Assembly: GCA_002189035.1 (NCBI GenBank)
Contig: NEEC01000014.1
Span: 1,552,501 to 1,616,500, forward strand
Length of the DNA: 64,000 nt
DNA from: Utricularia gibba
Taxonomy: Eukaryota > Streptophyta > Magnoliopsida > Lamiales > Lentibulariaceae
Reading direction: 5' to 3'
Below are positions 47,762 through 60,450 of the stretch, in pieces. A program made the translations under genes and the position numbers. Every line of letters starts with the position of its first letter. Within the stretch, counting starts at the first letter, position 1. The notes under the pieces are model-generated. The model was given only the letters and a program-made list of their open reading frames with translations, was not told the DNA's origin and ran no database searches.

Positions 47762-50753
47762 GGCATGCATATCATGAGAATTCCCCCCCAACCACAAAAG
47801 AAAAATGCAGTCCTACCAACCTGCGCAGAATGAAAATAAAGCAATGATGAGAAATTCATTAGCATATCCACGCCTCTGACCTACATTTCGAATCGGATGC
47901 ACAGACTTAATTCACCTCGTTCAAATCAACAACGGGGAGATAGAAACACCCCCTCCCCCCCCCCCCCCCCCCCAAAAAAAAACCACGGCATTAACAGGAA
48001 AAGGAATGTTCCTTCAGGCGGAGAAGAAGATATCTCACCTTTCGCATCCAATGCCGCAGCGGAATCAGATCATACGAGGAAATGCGCATAGGATACCCCC
48101 GGAAAATTAAAATGGCAACGGGAGAGAGAAGGCGGAGAAGGAAACGAACTTTCGAATTTCGAATTCGGCATCCTTCTATTCCCCATCCGTTGCAAACTTT
48201 TTTTAAAAAAAAAGTCCATAAATCATTACAAAATATTATTTTTAGAATATTTAAGCAATTGAAAATTGATCATAAGAAACAAAAAAAATTAATTGAGTAC
48301 TGAATATAATTACAAGGATCTAAATAAATTGTAATCATGATTTGTTCACGTGTTCATAAGCGTGTTTCGAACCAGTAGCGTTCGAAATTTGTATACCAAA
48401 ATAAAGTATTTTAAAATAATTAAGTAATAACATATTTTTAATTAATTAATACATTGACTATTTTTATTATTAATTAATTTTAAAAAATAAAGGTAAGGCT
48501 ATAATTCTACTTGGCCCCAACTACCTTCTGGCTTCTACCACTATTTCAAACCATGTCTCACACCCATTATGTACTCTAATAATCATTTTATTATTATTAT
48601 TTGGCATTTGAAACTTCAAATAGATCCACCATGCTGATTTGAATAAGATCAAGTAGCGTTTCGGGGCGACAACAACATCTAACAATTACTACTATTCCTC
48701 ATACTTTACCAATTGAAGATCTAAATGTTATGGGTAACTAATGAACTCAATGTTTGAACTAATGATAGGAAGATATACTATTAGAATGTGTTTGGTATAT
48801 ATATAATTTATACTTGAAATAACACAAAATATATAAAAAGAAATATATGATAGTATAATTTTATTTCAATTCTTTTATTTTCATTATTTATCTCATATTC
48901 ATAATATCAATTATATGGATCCATCTATCAAACATCATGTGTTTAATTTTTCTCATTTAATTATTTATTTTTATACTTTTTACCAAATGCATTCTTAGAA
49001 TATACCGATATGAATTAGAAATATCGAAATCAACATTCAACATGTACAAACATACCATCGGGGACATGCCCCGTCTAAAATTAATATTGCTCACATTTCC
49101 ATGACACACATTCCACCAACACTTAAGAGTGGACATAAATAGTTACACATAACGCTCTAGGCGTCATATAGTAAATGCATTTGCGAATTCGTCACTCCCC
49201 TATGAAATGCATTTTTTTAAAATAAAGACATGTTGGGTCTTAATTTCCAACTTCTACTGTATGCTTTTATACAGTAGTCAGAGGGTAGGCACATTTCTAA
49301 ATATCCCGTGACAATAAACATAGTACAATGTCGAAGAATACCCAATACCTTAACTATATCAATCATGCTGTCCAAAGCCTCCCCCACACTAAAATATTTT
49401 AAAACAGAAATTTTAGAAAAACTTATTTTGAAAAAGAAGACATTTCCTGAGATCTAGTATTGGATTGAGGACTAAAGTGGGACACGTGTAGCGATGAGGT
49501 ACGTAGATGGAGCAGCCGCCCGACTGGGCCATAAATCTTAAATTTTAAACATAAACTCGGATTCATGAAATAGTAAAACTACTAGTTAATTTTTTTCGAT
49601 AAATAAAAAATAAAATTAAAAAAAGTTAAGATATTTGTCCCAATTCCCCAAACATCAACAGCGATGTCACCTGCGACATCAATAAATACCACCGTTCCAT
49701 CTCCGTAGTCCTAGAACATGAAATCAGCCAACACATGGGCTAAATTACTCTTTTGTCCTCTCTCCATATTACCTCATTCCCCTTTAAATAAAATAATTCT
49801 ATAATTGCCGTACTACCCTTTTTCTATGACCAAGACAAAACATCAACATTTATATTAAAATTCACATATTTTTAGTGGTAATAATCAATTCACTGGAGCC
49901 CGAATATATTATTTTTTATAAAAAAATATATTTGAATTACCGAATTCACAGGCGCGAATCAATTTCGCTTTAATTTGTAGGCCGACCAAGGAGTTGGTTT
50001 GGGTCACGAGTCGCAGGGGTTGGCGGGTTTGGTGCGCGAGGAGATTTAATGAGCCGCCCATACGGGTGTCTGTCACACATGCACATTCAATGCCATCAAA
50101 ATAAATAAACATTTAATTAATTAATTTCCCAATAAATCATGTGGCCAGCCTGGTTCCCGACCTCCTCCTCCTACTCTAATTTAATTTAATGATTTGCATC
50201 CTAATTAATTACGCGATTATTATTCATTACATTGGGAATGTTGAACAAGACCACGTGGCCTAACAACAATAACAACCCAAGTAGTAACTATTAACTTGAT
50301 TGATGCCCAGTCCTCTTCCATGGGGAGGTATGTTGCGGTATTTTGGGGGGAGAAAATGAATTCGCCCCATTTGGGAAACTAAGGGTACTTTCCAATTCAA
50401 TGTCACAATAAATGACTAGGAAATAATTAATTACCCATAAAAATGCAGCAGCATGGGGATGGACATGTCTTGAACAGCATCCGTTACTGTTAGTCAATCC
50501 ACGAGTCGAATGAGCCCATCCCATGCCCACATGCATTCAAGTGAGAGATATGGTAAAATTAACCTATGATGAGTAGATATTATTATTTAATAAATAGATA
50601 TATTTGCTGCTCCATTAATTTTTAATTCAGAAATGATATAAATTGGTTAACGTATATATGTTTCGCGTCCATTCCACTTTGATAGGCAATAAAACCTGTC
50701 TATTTGTGTCCTTCCTCTAAGAGAAGCCGTCTTCTTCGTCCGGGCTTCCGACG
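47762..50753. other. AT-rich spacer with MITE and C19 run
   Basis: The KIN-4C promoter/leader occupies the first few hundred bases, which include a 19-base C run (47955-47973) followed by nine A. From 48200 to 50640 the sequence is AT-rich with no recognisable frame. A MITE lies at 48784-48994. A 9-bp stem hairpin lies at 49254-49277. The last part should hold the promoter of the BAHD gene. Confidence 0.55.
48784..48994. mobile_element. PIF/Harbinger-like MITE, 211 bp
   Basis: Begins GAATGTGTTTGGTA and ends TACCAAATGCATTC, a terminal inverted repeat of 13 of 14 bases. TTA flanks both ends (48781-48783 and 48995-48997), the PIF/Harbinger target duplication. AT-rich interior without ORF. The ends differ from those of the element at 13226 apart from a shared GTTTGG core, so it is a different family. 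Confidence 0.78.
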
Positions 50754-52420
50754 ATGAACCACTCCGGCGACGTCATATCCGGCATACGTCTCTCCACGGT
50801 GGTCCCGGCGAGCATAACCCCAAGGGAAGCCACACACCAGCTCACCGACACTGACCTCGCCTTCAAACTCCACCACATAACCACCGTGCACTTTTTCACC
50901 GGAGATGCGGCGGCGAATCTCACTGTCCCCGATCTAAAGAAGCCTATGTTCTACTGGCTGGAGGTCTATCGCGCGATTTGCGGGCGTCTCCGCCGCGGGG
51001 ACGACGGGAGACCGTTCATCAAGTGCAACGACAGCGGCGTCAGGATAGTGGAGGCGAGTTGCAGCGATAAGACGGTGAAGGAATGGCTGCAAGCATTTAA
51101 CGGCGGCGGTGATTACCGCCGTCTGCTTGTGTACAACCAACCACTTGTTGCTGATAGTTTCGAATTTACTCCTCTCGTCATCCTACAGGTACGAAACCTG
51201 ATTTCAATTTCTCCTTATAATAATGCAAAAAAATAGTAGTAATTAAATTTATAATTTTAATAATATAATACCAATCATCAATCAAAAAATTTGAATTTAA
51301 TTACTATTAGAGAGAGAAATAAAAGTCTTCCAAGCGTGAACCAATCGAACTGGTCCACGTGCCAATCTAGATAGAGCTAGAGCGTAGCAGGACAAATGGT
51401 TCTATTAAATGTTATAGATATTTTGATTTTTCTATATACTAGGGATGAATGTAGAGTAGCGTAGCAATCCAGGTAACAATAAGATATTTTTTAAAATTCT
51501 ATAATATTATTATTATTTAAGATTTTTTTAGTTATTTTATTATTAAAAAATCAATGAGATCATTAGTTCCAATAATTGATTTTTGGGGCTGACAAGTGCA
51601 GCTGACGAGGTTCAAGTGTGGAGGATTATGCGTGGGAATGAGCTGGTCTCACTTTCTGGGGGACGCCTTCGGAGCCACTGGGTGCATCAACTCGTGGGGA
51701 AGCGTCATGGCCGGCGACTCCGTTGCGCCGCCCATCGTACAATTGGACCAGCCACCAGTTTTTCCGGTGTCCACGTCGCCGCCCTCATGCCGATCTCTTA
51801 AACTGCTGGAGTCTCTCGGAGACACTTGGCTCACGCCAAACAACCTGGAGATGGAGACGCACACTTTTCACTTCACAACGGAGCATCTCACTGATCTGCG
51901 TTCTGCAGAGAATGGGAATAACATCACGTTATCGTCGTTCGAGCTGATCTCCGCCGTCATTTGGAAGGCTCTCGGGACGGCTGAGATCATCACCGTGGTA
52001 AAGAAGAGGGAACGCGGCCCTGGGCTGCTTGGAAATCACGGAGTAGAGATAGGTGTCGTTAAAGCTGAAGACGTCAAGGAGATCACCGACTCCGGCGTGC
52101 TGGAGATTGCGAAGATGATCAATCAGAAGTTCACCGACGAGACGAATGCGGTCGAGGAGAACGGTGGAGCAGTTGGCGACTTCCTGGTTTATGGGGCGAA
52201 TCTCACCTTCGTGGATTGTTCAGAGGTGAATCTCTATGGGCTGCAGCTTAATGGCCATAGCCCTGTCTTTGCGAACTTGAGCCTCACTGGAGTTGGCGAT
52301 GAAGGGGCGATTGTCGTCGTTCCGGCGCCGGAAAAGGGTATCACTGTTAACGCCATTCTGCCAAAAGATCACCTACAACGCCTGAAGAAGAAGCTCAGCG
52401 TAGATTTCTGCAATATTTAA
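50754..52420 (+). CDS. BAHD acyltransferase-like protein, ECERIFERUM 26/CER2 clade
   Basis: CER2-like proteins work with the ER fatty-acid elongase to make very long chains for cuticular wax. Two exons, 50754-51188 and 51602-52420; 417 residues. Seen: MNHSGDVISGIRLSTVVPAS; TDTDLAFKLHHITTVHFF; LKKPMFYWLEVYRAICGRLR with GRPFIKCNDSGVRIVEA, a block I associate with the CER2 clade; HxxxD as SWSHFLGD (residues 162-166); SSFELISAVIWKAL; and, in place of the BAHD DFGWG motif, a divergent segment around VDCSEVNLYGLQLNG. Loss of DFGWG fits CER2-type proteins, whose function does not require ordinary BAHD catalysis. The single intron falls at a position common in BAHD genes (after about residue 145). 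Which CER2 subgroup it belongs to is an inference. Confidence 0.88.
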
Positions 52421-53570
52421 GCCCCATTCTGCATTTCTCAATGATCCCAATCTTTGTCAGAACAACAAAATTGATGATCATACAATATTTGCATCTACAG
52501 AGATAGAAAATTACTGGTGGATTTGGAATTTAAAATTGTTCTTATATAATTACAAATAAGGCACACTTTACAAATAAAAATTTAAAATTAGTTTAACAAA
52601 TTATTTTAAATATATTAAATTTAATATAAAACATACATTTTTTATTTTTAATAAACAGGTATGATGGGCCGGGCCTATTGGGTATCCACCAAGTGGTAAC
52701 GTGTTCAGCATGAAACCCAGGGGCTCGACCGAAGCCCGATATTATGTGTTAGGGTTTTGTTGCCAGTGAACTGGTTACCGCCAAGCATAAATCGCCGGCG
52801 GGTTCGTAGTATCACCCAGAAAGCGTTTCTTGGCCGTGGTGGCACTGTGAAGGATGTGTCCTAGTTCTGTTTTTGTTTGGTGTTGGTTCTGTGAAATTTG
52901 GTTGTTCTATTTCTTCTTGATTGAGGGGTTGGGTTTTGCGTTTTTGCGAGATGGAAAGCGATGATTATAAATAATTCCTCGTTCTGAACGCTGAGGCTAC
53001 AGCTTGACAGACGATTTTTACACCCATAGAATCTGAGCTTCCCTCTTCTCTTTGTTTTCAAAATTTTCTTTCAGATTTGGGATCCGAACTTCTCTTGAAT
53101 AGTAGAAATTTTGTTTCTTTTATTTCAGTTCTGGCAAGGAGTAGTTGGCTTTAGGTAAATGCAGAAAACTGTAATGGTGTTTGTATCTGCATACATCTCG
53201 GCTCTCCTTACATTGATGTTGTGGTGAATAAAGCCTTCAATTGTCACGTGTGTCGGAATTGAAGGTTACGCACACCTCCCCATTTCTGGTTCTTGTCAAA
53301 TATGACTGCTTTTTGGTATTAGCTTCGTGAAATTTTTGTTGTCCGCTGCGATGTATGGTGCAGATTAAGACCTACTTGTTTGATGAACTTTTGCTGCTTG
53401 ATGATGATGTAGTTCATGGAAGTTAATGAGAACATGATTGAGAAAAGTAAACACATCGTCAAACTACAGAAATGAAAGTATCAAGACTACAAATACAACA
53501 AATAACAAATGTAGATGATTCGAAAGGTTACTTGGAAGTGGAAAAGGCTGAAAAAGCCAAAGATGCGGTT
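52421..53570. other. Spacer between convergent BAHD and GRF genes
   Basis: AT-rich 3' region to about 52650, then moderately GC-rich (52660-52860) with a reversed telo-box TTAGGGTTTT (52749-52758). Short frames exist but match nothing known. The rightmost part should be GRF 3' UTR. Confidence 0.45.
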
Positions 53571-55608
53571 TCAAACGGTTGGCAAGGGTACATTCATGAT
53601 GCCATTGCTAATGCTAAATCCATCAGGAGTTTTGGTGCTTTCGGCTCTTGGGCTGCTCGCAGCACTGCTGTTAGATAGCGAAACAAGGGAACCCCTCTGA
53701 AGAACATCGGTTGGAGATGCAGCCAAGTGAGGACCGTTGTCCCAGTTATGCTTCTTGTTAAGAGAATCGCAGGGTGTATTGCTTGTGCTTTGCAGAACTT
53801 CTCCTAGCGGCCCTGTGATGGAGGACTCCCATGATGTGGGAACCCAGTTGGCTAGTTCTCTTCGATTGTGTTCAGCAGCAGCAGTTCCAACCCGTAACCC
53901 CATTTCCAGTTCTTGGGGTGATCTTTGCAGCGTTGAGCTTGTTGAAGACAAAACAGAAGCCATGAAGTCGGAGGATGTTGTCATTGGAATGGAAATGGAG
54001 CGCTGAGTTTTGTCCGAGTAGTTTTTTGGCCAGGCATCCACGAACAGCCTGCCTGAATGATCCTGCGATTTGTTGTCTTCATCATTGACGTTCTCTGACC
54101 TTCTGCAATGGATGAGGGGTGAGCTCCTTTCCACTGGGTTGATTAAAGAGTCGGTGCAACCTAATCCGAATTCTTGAAATGGATATTGCTGCCTGGGGAT
54201 GGAGTAACGGTTATTTTCGTTGGCCGGTACACATCTGTGTCAAGAGCCGAGGAATGATCATCAGGAATCACAGAGTTGTGAAGTTTCTAATAAATGGAAA
54301 CTTCAGATAAACCTGTTGTAATTAGCCAGGGCATGGGTACCAGAACCGAGCTGCTGCTCCTGCAAATTTCTAAGTTGATGGTGATGAGAGAGGCTCACGG
54401 GGGAGGCATTGCCAGAAGCCACTACAGTCACTGATGCGGTGGAGGAGGCCGGTGTCGTTGGTTTGTTAGTTGTCGTGGTGGCTCCAGAAGCAGCACGGCC
54501 AGATTGGCCTTCCACAGGCTTTCTTGAACGATGACGACCTCTGTTCATATGCCGCTCGCAGTACTTCTGATCGACCACGGCTTCTCTTGAGCACCGCCAC
54601 TTTTTTCCATCCGTCCTCCGGCACCGGCCTGGCTCTGGATCGGAACTAGAGAACCCTAAATGGAATGCTCCCCACCCCACTGAAACATGTAGTCCACAAT
54701 TTGAAAATGAACCTGCCCAAAATACTCTAACTGATGAAAATGGCGTAAAACTTACAGGGATTTGATCTCTGAGTAGATAAGGTTGTAAAGCCAGTGGATT
54801 CAAAGGCTTTCCTGATGGGATTCAGGAGGTATGGAGGAACAGAAGCATTTGAACTAATGTATTTGTAGATCAAAGCCTGATGCTCCAATTCCATCCACTG
54901 GGAAGGAGTAAAAGGCAATTTGAAACCAGAAAGTGTTCCAACACAGTGACTCATCCCTGTGGAAGAACCAAATCCAGAGTTCTACAGTGTTTCTCAAAAG
55001 TGGGAAAGACAAAAGGGGGAGCCACAAAAGTGTTTTAAGAGACATAGAGGCCAAAGGTGGTTCACATGACAAGACAAATCCTAGCAATGGAAGCGAAGCT
55101 AAACATGAAAAGGAAGCACAGTTGAAGTTCTCTTTCAACTAGAAGATAGCTTTGTCATGCAAATGCTCAGGGCCTACAATGGCACCCCAAAAGGAGAAAG
55201 CTACTAAAATTAAAAATACACAGACACTATCTGCAATGGAAGGATCAGGTTACAAATATCCCAAATTCGGTGCGAACCTGCGGTTCTAGTTGCTGTATGG
55301 TGATAATATGGAAATGGTGGCGTAGTGAGTGAGTTGGAGGGGAGAAGCTGAGCATTTGGTAATGACCCTCGGAGCAGTTTCTCTGCAAAACAAAAAAAAA
55401 AAAAGTGAACTTTATAGCAAAAGAGAATTTTCTTCCTTCCAGCAGTTAACCCTGAAATATCTACCTCATTTATTATTACCTCCTCTTGTTGTTTCGGCAA
55501 CCCAGATCCAAATCCTGCCTTGTCTCCCAGGGGAGCAGAGTTGGCATTGCTTGAAGCTGCTGCAGTTGCAGGGCTTGAGGAGACCACCAAACCAACCCCA
55601 GTATCCAT
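53571..55608 (-). CDS. GRF: Growth-regulating factor (GRF) transcription factor, with one apparent one-base deletion
   Basis: Nuclear regulator of leaf and root growth acting with GIF co-activators. Exons in reading order: 55608-55480, 55382-55278, 54956-54756, 54679-54313 and 54234-53571. Seen: [24 protein letters not shown] (GRF-typical QMLSF); QLQ domain [42 protein letters not shown] domain [16 protein letters not shown] ... [18 protein letters not shown]; then Ser/Thr-rich C-terminus. The miR396 site lies over the WRC end. Exon 2 is 105 bases, but the junction with exon 3 needs 106. The frame changes between QMLSFSP and PYYHH, where the plus strand has GGGG (55339-55342). One more base there gives a continuous protein. 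GRF identity is certain; the number and position of missing bases is inferred. Confidence 0.9.
54510..54530 (-). promoter_or_regulatory. miR396 target site in GRF mRNA
   Basis: On the minus strand the site reads CGTTCAAGAAAGC followed by CTGTGGAA, which encodes RSRKPVE at the end of the WRC domain. This is the conserved GRF site paired by miR396 with its known single bulge. It implies post-transcriptional control of this gene by miR396. Confidence 0.93.
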
Positions 55609-58600
55609 AAATTCAAGAGGAGGTAATCAAGCAGCAACTAAGAAAACAGAGTGGATAACAAGCAATTGAAATGGAGGATTAGTGAAGAAGGGTCATCACA
55701 AGGTTGGTTTGCAAGCAGAGGAAACATGTTTCAGGGTAAATCCGACGTGTGGTGAGTTGAAAAAGAGTGAGGAAAAAGAAAGAATCAGCAGCAGCCCGTA
55801 TGTAGTATCAGTTGGATGCTGTTTGTCAAAGGGAAAATAATTGGAGAGAGAGATCCGGAAAAAGATGAAGAAGAGAGCGAGCGAGTGTGTGTGTGTGTGT
55901 GGGTGGGTGAGAGATAGTGCTTGGAGGCGTCGATACTGTCTGAAGCCCTTGTGACAGAACCAATGCGTCTGTACGAGCATCTCCAGTTGCATTCCACTAC
56001 CTTCATTTTTCTTTCGCATTAAAAAAATCGTTTTAAATCCGAAAAAATCTTGTATATTAAAAAATTCAGGTTAATCATTTATTATAGGTGAATTGATTTG
56101 GATTGTAAATCATTTATGAAAATGATTCGATTCCATTTTTTAATCATTTAAATAAAAAGAAAGGTGTAGACAATTTTATGAAATTATTACACGGTGGAAA
56201 TTACTGAATGGTGGGCCCTATGTGAACACGTTGACTCAGGAACGGCATGTGGTGTAACGCAAACCATAATTTTTTTTAATTCTCTCATTTAATTAAAAAA
56301 AAAGAATAGAGATGCGGGAAGGAGAGGTGCTTTGGTTTAGAGGGGACGTACGGATGAGGGAAGGTGATGGAGACATGTCAAGGGGTGTTTCTTAAAGCAG
56401 CTTATCCTGTCTCCATATTTCATTATCCTCCATATTTAATAATAAGCCTCGAGCTATCGTAATTGGCACCATTTAATATCCTCGAGGACCTACAAAAACT
56501 AATAAATATCTACAGTATTACACTTGTGGTTCATTCTAGAAGGGATTTTTGGCATGTATAGGATCAAATTGATTAAATTTGAACTTTAGTGTATGCGATG
56601 GAAATTGAAAATGAAAAGGGATATAATATTTATTTTGGGAAGTGCAGAGTATTAATGAGTTGGAGGGGGGGGGGGGGAATTGAATGATTCACATGGAACT
56701 ATGCAACACAACACAGACACCAGAAATTTTAATTATATAAGGGTATAGTTTACATCAATTATTTTGTAAATTTTAATTAATTCATAAGTAGAATTTATTG
56801 GATAAATAGAAATCAAATAAGTAATTGTGGTCTATGCAATTTATTATTTATTCATGAAGAAACAAATGTATTCTATTTCGTTCAAATTTAATGTATTGGA
56901 AGTGAAGTCATTTATTGGAATAAGTTGATGACTTATTTTGATAAGTAAGGTAAATATAACTTATAAAATAAGTTAAGTTTTAAATAGAAATGTAGATAAA
57001 TTTAAAATAATTAGAAGTTAAGTATAAGTCTGAGCAGTTTTATAAATAATTAAAAGACAGTTGTTTTTGTAATAAATAATTTTAACTTTTAATTAAAATC
57101 ATAAGTTGAAAAATAATTAATACAGATTATACCCTAATTGTTTAAAAATAAAAAATAAATATCAAATCATCATTCATTTATGATTAAATTAATCAGGATT
57201 TGATGTTTTTCATCCTATTTTTTTTTATTGATTTGGGTATTTGCTTGGCATTTCGGTTCCCCTCTGCCGACAGTCTTGGGGCAATCCATTTGCTGGGGAT
57301 TTGCGAATGAAGGTGCGGCAGCACACCCATCGAGATTTCTGGATGGTCAGGTCTGGGTGGGTGTGTTTCTTTCTTCTTGAGGAGGCTTCCTTCCATTTAG
57401 GATCTGGATGCTGCAGATCTTCTGCGATTCGGGTAGGTTGGCGCTGGCGCAGTGAATGCAGTGCGATCTTGATCTTGGGGGCTGCGTGGACCGTCACAGA
57501 CCTACGACTTTAGGCCTACACGGTTGGGTAGCAAAGGACAGAAATGTAACGAGCAAATAGAGATTCATGTGGCAAGAATCGGAAAACGGGTGAGAGGCTT
57601 CAGCGGACGAACACCAATCTCAACTGATCAATCACTCTGACCAGAATTTGAATGTTTACACCAGCCAGGCCCACAAAACAAAACCCCCTCCCAAGTCCCA
57701 AGTCTCGAGCACGGTGATGATGCTGATGAACTGCTGTCCAACAGCTCCTGCTTCCTCAAACCGCAGCTCGTGTTTCGCTGTGCCGAGTGGTTTAGTTAAT
57801 CATCTGTAACAATGCAGCACTTGTTTATACCACTTCACCCATCCAATGCAAACGGCTTCTTTTCCAGCGTGAGAAAGGCTGACCACACTTGTTAAGTGAA
57901 GATATTCAAGTAACTCATCGTGCTGCAACTCATCGTAATGAATATCAGATCTGGTTCAAACCCATGCATCATTTTCAGAACCCATCCGAACCATCAGAAC
58001 ACCATTAGGATTCATGGGGCCAATGCCGGAACCCATTTGAACCTCTCATAACAAAACACTGAAATTCAGCAGGCAGGTGTACTTTGAATAAATCACCAAG
58101 CCCGGAATAACAAAGTGATACCAGATGGTGATCAGACAACACATAATTCTAAAAAAAAGAGGGGATACCAGGCAGGCAGGCAGGCAGATACCGACTCGAG
58201 CCTTGGCCAATAAATTCGATTGGTGGACGACACGACAACGTGTACGACCACAGTTCTGCTTGCGACGAACAAATATATGCATTATTTTATCCCCCAACTC
58301 TCAATAAAGAAGTGCAGTACATTCATTCATCACAACCCACCAAAATCCCATTTTTTTTTTGTTTTTTCTCCAACATCCAACGCACCCATCCCCACAGTAA
58401 TAACAATCATCCCCTTTTTTTTCAGGGTAGGGACAAATTATAACCAATGAAAAAGGCCAAAAAAAATTATGGAAATATTTCCCAGGAAAAAAATGGCACA
58501 GGTATTTAATTTGCTGCCTGAAGGGAGGCACTCCAGGTCCAGGACTGTAGCTTTGGGAGACGCGTTCCCGGTCCCTTCTCTTTCAATAAATCAAAAGAAA

Positions 58601-60450
58601 TTTGCTGAGCATTTTCTATTCTTTTTTAAATTTTTTTGTATTTTTTAATTCATGTGCGTGCCTCTCCCTTTGTTTCCACGTAGACAAAACTACTATAATC
58701 ATTTTTTTTTGTAATAAAATGGTTTGAAAAAACGAGAAATAAATATACGGTAAAAAAAAATTTCATGATGGTGTAGCCCGTACTTGGGGAGAATGGGTTC
58801 AGCCCATTAGCTTTGATCATGCTGCTGATGCCGGGCCGGCCTTTTGTTTCTTGGGCTTAACGTAGATTGATTGGCCTTTCAAAAGTACAACACATGATGC
58901 ACCGCGTACTGTCGAACTCTTTTTAAAGCATTTTTTGATTTAGTCATTATTTTATATGGATTTATTTTTATATTTAATCGAATTTATCATTTTTAATTAT
59001 ATTTATTATAAAATATAATATATTAAAATTTATAAATAATTAACTAAACTTGAGATTTTTAAAATTTACATAAAAATTATTGAATGGAATCTAAAAACTT
59101 GGAAGGAAAAGGGGGAACCACAATCCTGGTGCTTGCCCTCGATTTGGTGGCATGGTGTTATTGCAAAAAGGTGATGTTAAATCTATTGTGATTGTGGGTG
59201 TGGCTGGACGTGTGCCAACGGGTCCGGTGCTTCAAAGCTTGGGCAGGGATGGCAATGGGATGTGGCGGTTTACTGGGAGTTATGAGCTGGGGTCGTCCCG
59301 TGCAAGGGGAGAGATGATTTGGTTGGGAGGGAGGATGGAAATTAGTTGGCACTCAGAAAAATGGTGATGAGTGTGTTACAGCACAAATAGCTCCAAGAAA
59401 ATAGCTGGCTGGCTGGCAAGTGTATCAGTTAAAAAAGGAAGAAGCAAAGGGGTTTTCGAGAAAGCTTGGGTTTCAAGAGAAGAACCTTTTCAATTAATGG
59501 GACATATTCATTCTGGGAAAGAAAAAGAGAAAGTGGTTTGTCTTCTCAAATAGAATTTTGGGTTAGCAACAAAAGGACCGAGGGGACAAGGCCGGGGGTG
59601 AAGATTAGGTTTTTCTCAACTTCTTGTAATCAACCCTACGCATCATGTCGCTTGTGCAATTGGGAAGGTAAAAGTAGTGCAATAGGCTCAGTTGCTTTTT
59701 TTGTCTTTAATCCTTTGGTCTTTTACTTTTTACATTTTACTGTCCCTGATCTGATGAATGGCTGTAACTCTATGGTTGGTTCATTCATGAAATTTCGAAG
59801 TCAGCAATAGCTAGCTGTACATCATCTGCCACGAACTCCGCTCATATTCTGTTTGTTTACATTCCATTAGAATTTAGTGCTTTCTGCTCGGTTCTGTAGT
59901 TGCCCATCGCAGTTGCCAGAGATATTTTACCGTCATTTCACCATTTCGGTGAGTGGCTTCTCAGTTGGTCTATCCAAAAATACTGTAAAAGATTCACGGT
60001 TTTCTTATCCTGGGATAAGGGAATTGTTTTCTACGAACCATGATTGATCCTAGATGATTTGAGCAGCTGGCAGTATTTGGATTTCTTCTTCATTTTTTTT
60101 TTTTTTTTGCAATGGAAAATAAGAAAATGAAAATGCGTGGTACACTGGGTTTCACCTTTCCCTCTGAGGCTCTAGGATGCTGCATTAATGGGTTTTCTTT
60201 TGCCTTTTTCTTAATAACTTCCTTCTCAGTATTATAAAGTTGTCTGGTTCATTTCTCCCTTCTTGGTTCTTGTTGGTCAGAGGCATCTTTTGCTTTTATC
60301 TTCAGTTGAACAGAAACTAGCCCCAAGGTAGATTTGGAATTTGGTCATTTCAAACTTTCCGGAATCTTAATCTTCCGAGCTGCTTTCAAGAGAGATATTT
60401 GGAGTTGTCTGGTGACCCATTAGACAACTTCCCCGGATAATCTTGCAAGA
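55609..60450. other. Large spacer without a supported gene
   Basis: The portion 55609-56020 is GRF promoter/leader with a GT microsatellite (about 55884-55900). The portion 56020-57190 is AT-rich with a G13 run at 56665-56677. The portion 57230-57520 is GC-richer with overlapping frames on both strands, none recognisable. A GGCA tetranucleotide repeat lies at 58171-58187. The portion 58620-59100 is AT-rich. From about 59640 on, pyrimidine-rich sequence with T16 at 60093-60108 is probably the leader and leader intron of the bHLH gene. Confidence 0.5.
58171..58187 (+). repeat. GGCA tetranucleotide repeat
   Basis: Four full GGCA units and a partial fifth in tandem in non-coding DNA. Confidence 0.85.

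Noticed and set aside
49254-49277. Perfect 9-bp stem with 6-base loop (CTACTGTAT/ATACAGTAG)
   Set aside because: Too short for a microRNA precursor or terminator-like element; expected by chance in AT-rich DNA of this length.
57225-57513. About 90-codon frames on both strands in a GC-richer island
   Set aside because: Mutually antisense, no homology recognised, no splice or start context to prefer either.
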